Shown: piece after piece, positions 1-8,252 of the stretch
Layout of the letters: every line of letters begins with the position of its first letter
How positions within the stretch are numbered: the stretch's first letter is position 1
Assembly: GCA_027596195.1 (NCBI GenBank)
Contig: JADGJG010000766.1
Span: forward strand, 1-12,750
DNA: 12,750 nt
Reading direction: 5' to 3'
Origin: Podochytrium sp. JEL0797
Lineage: Eukaryota > Chytridiomycota > Chytridiomycetes > Chytridiales > Chytriomycetaceae
Program-made: the position numbers and the translations under genes
Notes under the pieces: model-generated
What the model was told of the DNA's origin: nothing
Seen by the model: the letters and a program-made list of their open reading frames with translations, nothing else
Databases searched by the model: none

Positions 1-31
1 TAACTGCAAAATTACAAACAAAAAAAAAAAA

Positions 32-65
<34 letters not shown>

Positions 66-2291
66 TACTCAACTCGACAAAATTATTCATGGCCTGTTCA
101 AAATCACAACTCACAAACACCACCCGATTAATCCCCTTACACCCCCTCACCGCCTCAATCACACTCTTATGCACCCCGTTTCGTGGCGGATCCAACACTG
201 CCACAACTTCATCCCCTTCCTCCACATGTTTCGAAAACACTTCCTTCATGGCGTGCTCGACTTTACTACAAATATAGTGCACGTTGTGTGCGTTTTGCAT
301 CGCAGCGTTGTGTTTGGCGTCTTCAATCGCTTCGGCAACCATTTCGACACCGACTACTTTTTTGACGGCAGAAGCCATTGTGAGGCCGATGGTGCCGGTG
401 CCGCAGCAGAGGTCGAGGAGGACAATGTTCTTTTTCTTGGGTGCGGTGGTGGCGGAGGCAACTTCCGTAGCAGCGTCAACTGTTGCGTCAGCGGGGGTCG
501 CGGTGGCAGTGGCAGGGTCAACTACGGCGGTGGTGGCAGCGGCAGAATCGACCCCCGGTTCAGACGTGACGGCAGGTGTGGATTCGGGCTCATCCGAAGG
601 GTACGGCGCCGGGTTTTGACACCATTCACGCACGAGGCCGTACAATCCGTTCGTGGCTTCCGTGTTGATTTGGAAAAACGCCGTCGGGGAGATACGGAAT
701 CTAAAAAAAATGAATGAGATTCTCGCCGGGCACAACCCTCCCCGGTTTCACAAGAGGGTATTACCTCAATCCCAACAACTCCTCATAAACAACACCATCC
801 CCAAACACAACCCGCGTGGGCGCGTTTTCAATCATGCCGTTGTGTTTTTCTTGCGACTCTTGAACCAAAAAAGTAGTCACTTTGCCCGTCTTTTGAAACA
901 CGTCGCTCAACTCGTCAATCACAGTCTGTTTGACGTCCGCAGCGACATTGGCGGGGTTGATTTGCACAATCACCATGACTGTGTGACATAGGGAGGGGAA
1001 TTTTGTATATGAGAAGGCTGGTAACTCAGTGCAAGGAAGGAGAAAAGGAGGCTCACCGTCTCCAGTCGTGTGCGTGCGCACTTGGACCAATCTCCAGAAC
1101 CCTTCCTTGGTCGTACGGTCATACACGGGCATATCGCTGTTGCGAACAAATTCTTGCAACGTGGAAGCCACAAATCGAGCTGCCGCGGAAGTGTTTTTGA
1201 TTTCGGTCGGTTCCTGTTTTGATTCAGAAAACGCGCCATTCAAATAAGTAAATGACTTAGAATGCTGGGGAGTGAGAAGGGAGTACGAACCAATACAGCC
1301 GTGATTCCCTCCTTGTAGAGTCCCAACAAGAAGCCAACCGTTTTCTTTCCCTCCAAATCGAAACCGATCGTGAATTCGCACTTGGTTCTGTAATCGTCAA
1401 TAATAGGGGAAGGAACCACATCCTCGAGTGGACACAATCGATCGCCTCTCTTCCTGTAAAGAGTGTGTGACCCCACTGCATCAGAAAACAGACATTGACG
1501 AGTAAAAGCGCGTTCGCTTACATATTGGTCAGGTATTTTAAGTCAGCCTTCTTTTCGGCCGTCACATCACGGCTCGTCATGAAACCGAGCAGGTTCTTTT
1601 TGAGGGTACCCAATCCGTTCTTGAATCTGTTTGATTTCGAAATGAGCTGTTCCGGGTAGGGAGTTCTCCAGAGCGGGGTTGTCTGGTCGTTGATCATTTC
1701 CTGCGGAGTGCGCGTGTCAGGTTCGTCGTTGTCGTTGTCCCTGCCGCGTTTTCCGCCACGCTTCCTGTCGCTGTTGTTGTCCCTCGCGTCTCTGGCGTCG
1801 CGTGGATCGACGTTGTCGGCGGCAGAGACCAAGTCAGCGCGCAGCTGGCCCGAGTTTTTGATGCTCCACTGTTCGACGATGGGCACGGCGGCGGCGCGGG
1901 ATTCCTCGGACTGAAGTGTTGATTAGATGACACGTAGTAGTGTACAAGTAGTGGTAGTTACATCAAACCACAGAGTCGCAAAGTCCAACTTGTACACCTT
2001 CTTGTGCTTGACGAGACCTTGCAGGGGCGGGTCGCAGGCAGCCAGGGCCTTCTTGAGGTCCTTCTCTGCCGCGTGTTTGTCCATGCCGCGCAGCTTGAGC
2101 ACAAAGCGGGGTGCTGCCTCAGCGGGTGCAGCAGGAGTAGTCACGACAGCAGCCGCGGAACCCGCGTCGTCGAGGCGCTGTCGCTTCGAGGCCTCTTCGT
2201 GCGCTTCAGTGGTGGCTGCTGCTGCCTCGATGACATCGCCAAGGAAGGCGTCGTCTTGCTCGTGGTCGTCGTCTTCTTCGAGTCCAGCCAT
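1..2291 (-). CDS. TRMT2A: TRMT2A-like tRNA (uracil-5-)-methyltransferase, 3' end beyond window
   Basis: Known family role: SAM-dependent formation of m5U54 in tRNA. Seven exons join in phase: 1962-2291, 1522-1910, 1291-1453, 1057-1213, 765-978, 69-700 and 1-3; introns are 51-86 bp. I see about 629 residues. An acidic N-terminus is followed by an RRM-like segment (about 62-145), then a stretch matching human TRMT2A (PLWRTPYPEQL near 190; CPLEDV at 247-252; YRTKCEF at 261-267). The catalytic core has FRISPTAFFQIN (419-430), the SAM motif DLCCGTGTIG (514-523), VLDPPR (586-591) and VSC with the expected nucleophile Cys616. After that Cys comes DFEQ instead of the commoner NP. About 55 Ala/Thr/Pro-rich residues (449-507) are inserted before motif I. 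The exon 3 donor could instead lie at 1297 (same phase). The start is the first in-frame ATG, 93 bp after the bL34m stop. The C-terminal ~80 residues lie outside the window. Confidence 0.93.
20..65. repeat. Homopolymer block A12-C24-G-A9 inside a TRMT2A intron
   Basis: Bases 20-31 are A, 32-55 are 24 consecutive C, 56 is G and 57-65 are A. The block sits in the last visible TRMT2A intron (minus strand, bases 68 to 4). The pre-mRNA therefore carries U9-C-G24-U12 and ends in a good 3' splice site (TTTTGCAG). The U12 tract can serve as polypyrimidine tract. G24 could form quadruplex structures. Run length is also the kind of thing sequencing gets wrong. Confidence 0.9.
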
Positions 2292-2356
2292 TTGTTTTTG
2301 ATGTGCGAAAAAAAAAACAAAAAAGACATTTCGCGTGGTGGGTGTATGCGAAGTCT

Positions 2357-2362
2357 TTTATT
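2357..2362 (-). terminator. Poly(A) signal AATAAA of the bL34m gene
   Basis: On the minus strand a canonical AATAAA begins 23 nt after the bL34m stop codon, within the 93 bp separating bL34m from the TRMT2A start. The hexamer is visible; its use is inferred from position. Confidence 0.6.
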
Positions 2363-2384
2363 CCATCATCAACAAGAACCACTT

Positions 2385-3198
2385 TCACCACGACAAACGC
2401 TTGCGTCCCTTCATCATACGTCGCGCAATACACTTGCGTCCACCAACTGTGCGCAACCGCTTGAGGAATCCAAACTTTCTCTTGCGCTTCAGCACGGATG
2501 GCTGGTACTCTTGTCCATACGTCACGCCACGGCTCTGCCTGCAAACACACACAAAATATAATCATTAGTTCACAGCATGTAAACTCGTCCACGCATTCGA
2601 TTGCCCAAATTTCCTCGTTCACATTCGCCCTCGCGCACATCGACATGTCCATGACGCCGGGCACAGATCCACGTGAAATCAACTCCGCTACATTCGCTTC
2701 GATCCATCAGGCATTTGAAGCGTCGAAGCCAAGAATAAAATGGGCCCTCGCAGTTCGATTCGTTGCAGTCCCGCAACCTCGCCCCCATCCTTCGATTTCA
2801 CCCAGCTACGAATGCGTAATGCCACTCATCCTCTAATCCAACCTCCCAACCCTGCCCGTTTTCGACGCTTTGCACTTTTTTTTCTGTTCGCGCACTCACA
2901 CTTGCAACAATCCGAACGGCGACACAGGAACACCCAAACCACCCGCATTCATTTGGAACGGAGTTCGATTCATAAGGCTCGATGCGGTCGTGGTGGTAGG
3001 AGCAGAGAAGGGCATGCGCGGGAACAGCGATCTGTGTGAACAAAGTCACGAAGGCCCTGCAGGTCAGCAAACGGAAGCACCCTACCACCCTGTGAAATAT
3101 ATTGCTTACGAGAATGTGCGGATTCCATTCGTGGTTGCTGGAGTCGCGAGGGACGGGATGGCCGCGGCTGATCGCAGGAGGGTCCTTGCCACAAACAT
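2385..3198 (-). CDS. MRPL34: Mitochondrial large-subunit ribosomal protein bL34m
   Basis: Two exons, 3110-3198 and 2385-2538, join in phase 2 to give 80 residues. Human bL34m is about 92. Exon 2 carries the bL34 signature: EYQPS, then [17 protein letters not shown], and [12 protein letters not shown] at the C-terminus. bL34 is a small, very basic protein that binds 23S-type rRNA in the large subunit. Exon 1 encodes a typical mitochondrial presequence ([16 protein letters not shown], rich in Arg, Ala and Ser, no acidic residue) ending in IRTFS, which resembles the R-x-F/S processing motif. The start at 3198 is the only ATG in frame before the exon. Donor is TC|GTAAGC and acceptor TTTGCAG|G. 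The 571-bp intron is far longer than its neighbours, so an extra small exon or a different exon 1 cannot be fully excluded, but phase and presequence fit very well. Confidence 0.87.
2539..3109 (-). other. 571-bp intron of bL34m
   Basis: This stretch separates the presequence exon from the mature bL34 exon. I checked both strands and found no recognisable protein, tRNA or repeat. Open frames across it are short and lack family features. It may contain promoter elements for TRMT2A, which starts only 93 bp after the bL34m stop; that is inference. Confidence 0.6.
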
Positions 3199-3473
3199 CT
3201 TGGTTTTTTTTTGCTTTTTTCCGATGACGCTCGAACTGGTCTCTCCACAGACGGGTAAGGTATTCCTTTCTGGGGAAAGAAGGGAGGCAATGGATACCAA
3301 GGAAGCTCCAACCCCCCTCAAAATTCCATAAATAAAACTCGGGAGAGGGTTTATTTTTGAGCATTCCTTCGGGACGGGGAAGGCGCAAGGGTCACGATTC
3401 GTCTGAGGAAAAGTGAAAGTTTGTGTGGAGGGGGGGCACAGTCAAACATTGTTCCACGAGCTTCATTAGGCGC

Positions 3474-3489
3474 CCTATTACTGAATAGG
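3474..3489. repeat. Perfect 6-bp inverted repeat with ACTG loop beside the duplication edge
   Basis: CCTATT-ACTG-AATAGG is a perfect hairpin ending one base before the first duplicated base (3491). It lies in single-copy DNA and is absent at the 8129/8130 junction. Confidence 0.6.
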
Positions 3490-3551
3490 ACACATACGAT
3501 TTTAAATCTGTGGCGCATGGCTTCGCATTTTTGAAATCGCGTGCTTTTCCC

Positions 3552-3569
3552 CTATTTTCAGTAAAATAG
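3552..3569. repeat. Perfect 7-bp inverted repeat, degenerate in copy B
   Basis: CTATTTT-CAGT-AAAATAG is a perfect hairpin about 45 nt after the small-gene stop (minus strand). Read on the minus strand its loop is ACTG and its stem resembles the hairpin at 3474-3489. In copy B (8191-8208) two of the seven pairs are broken without compensation. Confidence 0.55.
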
Positions 3570-3613
3570 ATACATTTCGAAGCTCTGCTTTTCCAGGAGC
3601 TGGCCGGTTTCAC

Positions 3614-4267
3614 TCACGATGGCTGCAAGTGACCAAACATGAGCACCGCATTTGCTCGCAACTCGGTGAGCGTGACCGTCTCGCGGATGAATTCCGCCTC
3701 GACCTCGGCGACCTCGCGAAGTATGCTCTTGACTCTTTCCTCCTCAAATCCCACTTCCTTCATAAACTTGGTGGGACCTATTGTATCGGAAATGCATTAC
3801 GCTGTCAGCAAAAAAAAAGGGAATGCAGTGAGGAAAGGGACTTAATACGAACTCTTGCTGTTGTTGCATGCGGTGAGCGGCGGCGCGATCCATTTTTTTT
3901 CCGCCCAAGAAGCCGTTCCCCCGAGTTGAGTGCCCTTCGTAATACCATTCAACCAGCAATATGCGCGTTTGGGAGTCTGCGCTTGTTGTTTTTGCTGTTG
4001 TTGTTGGTGCGGAGGGACATTTTCGGGAAGTTCTCTCTTCCCTTCCCCAGAAGCTGGAGACGGGATAACATGTCAGTCTTATTTGGATATTGAAATCTAT
4101 ATTTTCTCATGTTCTCTCCTTGGGGGTGACGAAATCAAGGTCTGTTTCAAGGGGTGGTTGTTTTCTGGGTGGGTGCTTTTTCGTTGAGAAATCAAATCAG
4201 AAAGATAAATTCTACCAGAATTTAAACGAATCAGAAGGTGGAATGATGGAATGGTCAAACGACCCAT
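3614..4267 (-). CDS. Unrecognised small protein, three-exon model, copy A
   Basis: I do not recognise this gene. A phase-consistent model joins 4216-4267, 3946-4053 and 3614-3777 (324 nt, 107 residues). Exon 1 would encode a short basic, non-acidic N-terminus (MGRLTIPSFHLLIRLNS), possibly a targeting sequence; it is the weakest part. Exon 2 follows a CTGAC branch-point-like motif and CTCCAG acceptor and holds a Gln-rich run (residues 34-41), then TPKRAYCWLNG. Exon 3 (after ATACAATAG) is acidic and probably helical or coiled-coil (KFMKEVGFEEERVKSILRE onwards) and ends HLQPS. Support for exons 2-3: against copy B they differ at three sites (two synonymous, one Ser71Ile) in 272 bp, while introns and 3' flank carry 15 substitutions and an 18-bp indel in about 316 bp. 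It lies 137 bp downstream of CDKAL1 on the same strand. A decayed fragment of a larger gene is the alternative. Confidence 0.45.
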
Positions 4268-4404
4268 TAATTAAGAATCGCGAGAGTCTCCAAACAACGC
4301 GAGGAGGCAACCCCCCTTCTTCTGGGCTGACTCAAGAAACGGATTTTTTTTACTTCATTCCTTTTCTAACGCGCCCCATATAATAGTCTCGACGCAAAAT
4401 TTGA

Positions 4405-6819
4405 TTATTCAGAACGCTTTCTCAGCGAACTCGACCGCAAGTCGAAAAGTCCACTCAACACCAACCCCAACCCTCCAGCTACAATCAACCCAGCCCCAAC
4501 CATCCTTTGTCCTCCCGCACTCCTTCCAGACACCCCCCGGAACCCTCCATACGCCAACGCAACCAATCCCAACCCAACAGAAACCGCAGGAGTCAAAATA
4601 CGCTTCTCCTCCTCCTCTTCCACCGACGCTTCACGCTCCACAGACGCACGCACCTGCGGCTGAAAAGATTCCGGAACACTTAACACCGTCCCCTCATCTG
4701 CAACAACCCCTGCCTCCTCCCCATCGCCTCCCATTTTGACCATCTTCCCGGCCACATTCACCAACTTGGGCGCACGTCGCCTCTTAACCACCATCCCCTT
4801 CCCCTTCTTCCCCACCACCGTCCCCAAATTCTTTTCCGCAGCAGCCGCAACATCCTCCAAATCCTCCTCCTCATCCTCCCCCAACACCCTCAAAACCTTG
4901 GCCTCCAAAAAGAACTTCCCTGTCCTCACAACCTCACACTCAACCCACCGTCCCAAATCCCTCTCCTCCATGGGCACAAGAATCTGTCGATACAACTTAT
5001 CATGTCCCACATAAAACTGTCCATCACTGCTAACCTCCGTCACAAGCGCTTGCACCACCGTCCCCTCCATCCCCTGATACGGAAACCACGTGTGAAACAA
5101 TGCACTCACTTCACGGCTCCGCGCCTTCACAACCTCGCTTGGGAGTCGCGGCATGAGTGCCGCAGGTGTTCCCGGGCGAGAATAGAACTGGCTAATGTGA
5201 AGCACATTGAACGTGACAGCCCGCAAAAGCGCCATCGTTTCGTCGTGGTCTTGTTGCGTTTCAGTGGGGAACCCACAAATCACGTCCGTGGCAACCGTGC
5301 ATCCGCCTTGCGTCGTGGACCGCAACGTTTCCACAATCTCAACAAACTCGGACGAAGTGTATTGCCTCCGCATCGCATCCAACACGGCATCGGATCCAGA
5401 CTGCACAGGCACATGCAGGAACGCAAACACCCGTGGATGCGACAACACTTTCGCAACTTCCTCCAAATGCTGCAGAATATACGGCGGGTTCGTCATCCCC
5501 ACGCGAAGCATGGCACCCGTGTGTGCGTACTTTTCGAGAACTCGTACGATTCCCCAGAGAAGATCAACGATAGTGACGCCGAGATCGATGCCGTAAGCTC
5601 CCGTGTCTTCACTCGTGAGCCAGATTTCTTTGACGCCTTCTTGGATGACGGATTCGACGCGGGACCAGATTTCTTCGGGGGGGTAGGAGCCGAGGTCGCC
5701 GCGGGCGTGTTTGGTTTTGCAGTAGGTGCATTGGTTCAAGCATCCCTGGTTTGTGAGAAGAGAGAGAGGGAGAGTTTTAGTTGACGGAAACAACCGTCCT
5801 CCCCACACACAAGATTTCAATTTTACCGTATTGATGGGAATAATCTCAACGTATGGGTTTCGTCTGACTTTGGGCAAATCGAGTTTGGCTCCACCCGCCT
5901 TTCGCTTCTTGACGCTGCCTCTCTGGACACCGCCACTCACTTCCGATTCCACTTCATCGCCGTCTGCATCCTCACGCTCAACGGAAACTTCCACTTTCTT
6001 GTCCTTGGTGAGTTTGATCACATTTCCTTTGAGCGTTTCTTCCACAACTTCCACAACTCGGTCAATCTGTTGGACCTGAAAAATGAAAGCTCAGTCAGCA
6101 CCTTACATACCACACCAAACCCCCACACAAAAATAACACACTTACCCCCACAATCGACAACCCATCCCACTCCCTCCCCTTCCCCTTCGCCCTCCCGACC
6201 GTCCCACCCGCCGCCCCCGCAGCCTGCGGCACACATCCAGCCACGACCACCTTCTTCCCTGCCACCATCCCCTTCTTGATGTCATTGATGAACGTGAGCT
6301 CACTGGGTCCCTTCACGGTGCAACTGTTGAGCAGCCAGAGGTCGGCTTGGTCCTTTTTGGAGTCTTCGAAGAGGACTTTGTACCCTTGCGAGGAGAGGAG
6401 GCCGGCCATGTATTCGCCGTCTGCCAAGAGAGAGTGTTACTCTGGATTCAATCTACAGATGAAAGGGGGTTTTGCTTGTTACCAGAAACATTGTGCGAGC
6501 ATCCCATCGTCTTGACCCAAATGGACGCATTCCCAGGCAAGAACACCTGCTGCTGCTGCTCCATCATGGGTGCAAGATCCTTGTCCTCTTCTTCCTTCTC
6601 GGCTGCCACTGCCAACATGGCGTCCACGACGGGGTGTTTGCGGATGTGCTGTGTGTCAATGTCGGTTTGCTCTGAGGGTAAGGCGAGGCTTTCGAAGGCG
6701 AGAGCCATGTCTTCAATGTCATCGTTGGAGTCGTCGAGGCAGGGGGTGGTGCTGATGCTGCCGTCGGTGTAGCCGGGGCCCCAGAGGGAGACCGGGTCGC
6801 TTGGCAGTTGGGTTTCCAT
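4405..6819 (-). CDS. CDKAL1: CDKAL1-type threonylcarbamoyladenosine tRNA methylthiotransferase, copy A
   Basis: Family role: a radical-SAM methylthiotransferase that converts t6A37 to ms2t6A37 in Lys-decoding tRNA. Four exons (6483-6819, 6146-6420, 5827-6075, 4405-5745) join in phase to 733 residues; human CDKAL1 has 579. The N-terminal MTTase domain carries the three expected cluster cysteines: C107 in KTMGCSHN, C146 in LLNSCTV and C175 in VAGCVPQ. The segment VQQIDRVVEVVEETLKG matches human almost exactly and begins at an exon edge. The radical-SAM motif C289-x3-C293-x2-C296 is in GCLNQCTYCKTKHARGD, followed by EIWLTSEDTGAYG and GMTNPPYIL. A TRAM domain lies at about 510-575. After a charged linker there are two C-terminal hydrophobic segments (about 670-688 and 702-723), compared with the single ER tail anchor of human CDKAL1. 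Introns are 62, 70 and 81 bp. ATG 6819 is the first in-frame ATG. All key residues are intact, so it is probably functional. Confidence 0.95.
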
Positions 6820-7033
6820 TTTTTTTGTTTTTTTTTCGGGGCTTGGCCTTCCCAGGTCATGTTCGACCCTTCCAAGAGGCGACGGGGCAGGCAAGCCTCT
6901 TTTTTTTCCATTTGACTAAGACTCGGCCAGGGCTTGGCGAATATGTGTATGAATTCGTTTTATACCGGCTGTTCTAGTCCACCTTTAAAATTTGTGCCAA
7001 TTCTCCTCTGTAACGAAAACGCATCTTCAAAAA
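6820..7033. promoter_or_regulatory. Divergent intergenic region between CDKAL1 and the LRR pseudogene, copy A
   Basis: These 214 bp separate the CDKAL1 ATG (minus) from the LRR ATG (plus) and must hold both promoters. Visible features: T-runs just upstream of CDKAL1, two direct copies of GGGCTTGGC (6839-6847 and 6930-6938), and TTTATACC near 6959, about 75 bp before the LRR ATG. An ATG at 6911 on the minus strand opens a frame that overlaps the CDKAL1 start out of frame. Confidence 0.5.
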
Positions 7034-8044
7034 ATGGCTTCGAATCGACCCACTTTCGATCCAAAGACCCCCCTCTTCTCAGCATACCGCGAGACAACCG
7101 TCACTACATCATCCGACTCTCATCCGGATGATCTCCGCGCACAGATGGATTCGAACCACGGCCCTCTCTCTCCCCGAAACCTCCTCGTCCAAAACCCAAC
7201 CGCGAGAGCCCCTGAGGCTGCCACTCGCTTCGCAGACCTTCCCGTCGAGATTGCCCTCCGAATCCTTAGTTTGGTGCACCCGAAACGTGGAAGCTTCGCA
7301 GACTCTCGAAAACCTTCAAGGCGTGCCTGTCGACTCCCTCGTTTGCGCGCATGAATATCCCCCGATTCGTTGCCTCTTGCCCGCCCGTCATCCTCGCCAC
7401 AACACCAACGCAAGAAGATCTCCTCTACCTTATGGCACTCCAGAAATCAAACCGCGTATATCCAATGCGTTGGCCAATTGGAAAATGCGGTGGTCCGGTC
7501 ACCGGCGCCCCCTTGACATCCCCATTGCTCTGATGAGCTGCAAGCATCTTGTCAGAATCACGCTCAATAGAGAAATTGGAGATCTCGAATCACTTGAAGA
7601 GTTGAATCTGTTTGCCAACGGATTCGAAGGCCCGATTCCCGCCAGTCTGGGTAGATTGGGCTGTGCTGCAGCTTGGAGCAGCTTGGCCTTTCCAACAACC
7701 TAAGTACTGTCTGGCCCGATTTTGAATTTGAACAGCGCCGCCAATTGAAACAGCTTCATCTATCCAGCAACGCCGCCCTCAACGGCACCTTACCTCCCGA
7801 GCTTGGGAGTCTCTCTGCCCTCGAACATACTGTCCTCCACGACTGTACACTCACGGGTTCCATTCCGCCCGAGTTTGGCCTGCTTGCCAGTTTGAGTGGG
7901 TTGCGGTTGAACGACAATTTGTTGTCTGGGGAGGTTCCTGTCGAGTTGGCGGGTTTGGATCATCTGGAAAGCGTGTCGTTGGAACGCAACGCGGGATTGG
8001 TGTGCTCATTTGAATTTGGGCCAGAATTGGCGTTCACTATTTGA
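7034..8044 (+). pseudogene. F-box/leucine-rich-repeat protein, frameshifted, copy A
   Basis: The N-terminus (MASNRPTFDPK) leads to an F-box-like helix, FADLPVEIALRILSLVHP, then, in another frame, TWKLRRLSKTFKACLSTPSF and MNIPRFVASCPPVILATT. Later pieces are LWHSRNQTAYIQCVGQLENA, WSGHRRPLDIPIALMSCKHL and about five LRRs of the LxxLxxLxLxxNxLxGxIP type, ending GPELAFTI and TGA. The similarity passes through four frame changes (near 7280-7290, 7427-7433, 7490-7496 and 7660-7673). About a dozen codons also seem missing from the first LRR (near 7570). No splice sites explain these shifts. F-box proteins normally recruit substrates to SCF ubiquitin ligases and the LRRs would bind the substrate; this copy probably makes no full-length product. 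Chytrid genomes carry many such F-box/LRR genes (from memory). Confidence 0.8.
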
Positions 8045-8049
8045 ATAAA
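8044..8049 (+). terminator. AATAAA overlapping the LRR pseudogene stop codon
   Basis: AATAAA begins on the last base of the TGA stop (8042-8044), which would give a very short 3' UTR. Motif visible; function inferred. The same site recurs at 12665-12670. Confidence 0.4.
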
Positions 8050-8252
8050 TATGTTTTGTTTTTCGTCTTCCCAAAAATTAGGGCCCAGTGGGGCAGTGCA
8101 CTCACCCTTTTTGTTTGGATTTATTTGGGCACATACGATTTTAAATCTGTGGCGCATGGCTTCGCATTTTTGAAACCGCGTGCTTTTCCCCTACTTTCGG
8201 TAAAATCGATTCATTTCGAAGCTCAAATTTTCCAGGAGCTGGCCGGTTTCAC

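Larger units (their letters stand above)
3199..3613. other. Intergenic region upstream of bL34m; holds left edge of the duplicated unit
   Basis: This 415-bp region contains the bL34m 5' flank, the 3' flank of the small gene (stop at 3614) and the left boundary of the tandem duplication at 3491. I see no coding gene. Two small related hairpins are present (3474-3489 and 3552-3569), one on each side of the boundary. Confidence 0.6.
3491..8129. repeat. Tandem duplication unit, copy A (4639 bp)
   Basis: Starting at CACATACGATTTTAAATC, this segment recurs head-to-tail from 8130. The offset is 4639 bp up to about 3850 and 4621 bp afterwards, because copy B lacks 18 bp. Differences from B: 17 substitutions between 3537 and about 3935, the 18-bp indel near 3845-3862, and one substitution at 4078. 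From 4079 to 8129 I found no difference. Contents: small gene, CDKAL1, divergent intergenic region, LRR pseudogene. Confidence 0.95.

Noticed and set aside
761..1381. 206-codon continuous minus-strand frame
   Set aside because: It reads through two TRMT2A introns. Removing 1214-1290 and 979-1056 gives an in-phase product that aligns better with TRMT2A.
2004..2561. 185-codon plus-strand open frame
   Set aside because: It is antisense to TRMT2A exon 1 and bL34m exon 2, both supported by homology.
3845..3862. 18-bp indel as an in-frame coding deletion
   Set aside because: In the preferred small-gene model it falls in intron 2; being a multiple of three is probably chance.
3744..4100. Long minus-strand frame through the Gln/Thr region, in a third frame (MDRAAAHRMQQQQ near 3880)
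   Set aside because: The copy-B changes there alter residues freely and an 18-bp deletion removes part of it. The chosen two-exon frame leaves those changes inside an intron.
5002..5784. 260-codon plus-strand open frame (also 9623-10405)
   Set aside because: It lies antisense to the long CDKAL1 exon 4, whose frame carries all family motifs. The antisense product has no recognisable domain and abnormal composition.
7034..8044. LRR gene as an intact multi-intron gene
   Set aside because: No GT..AG pairs of plausible size sit at the four frame changes, and the similarity continues with almost no gap across each.
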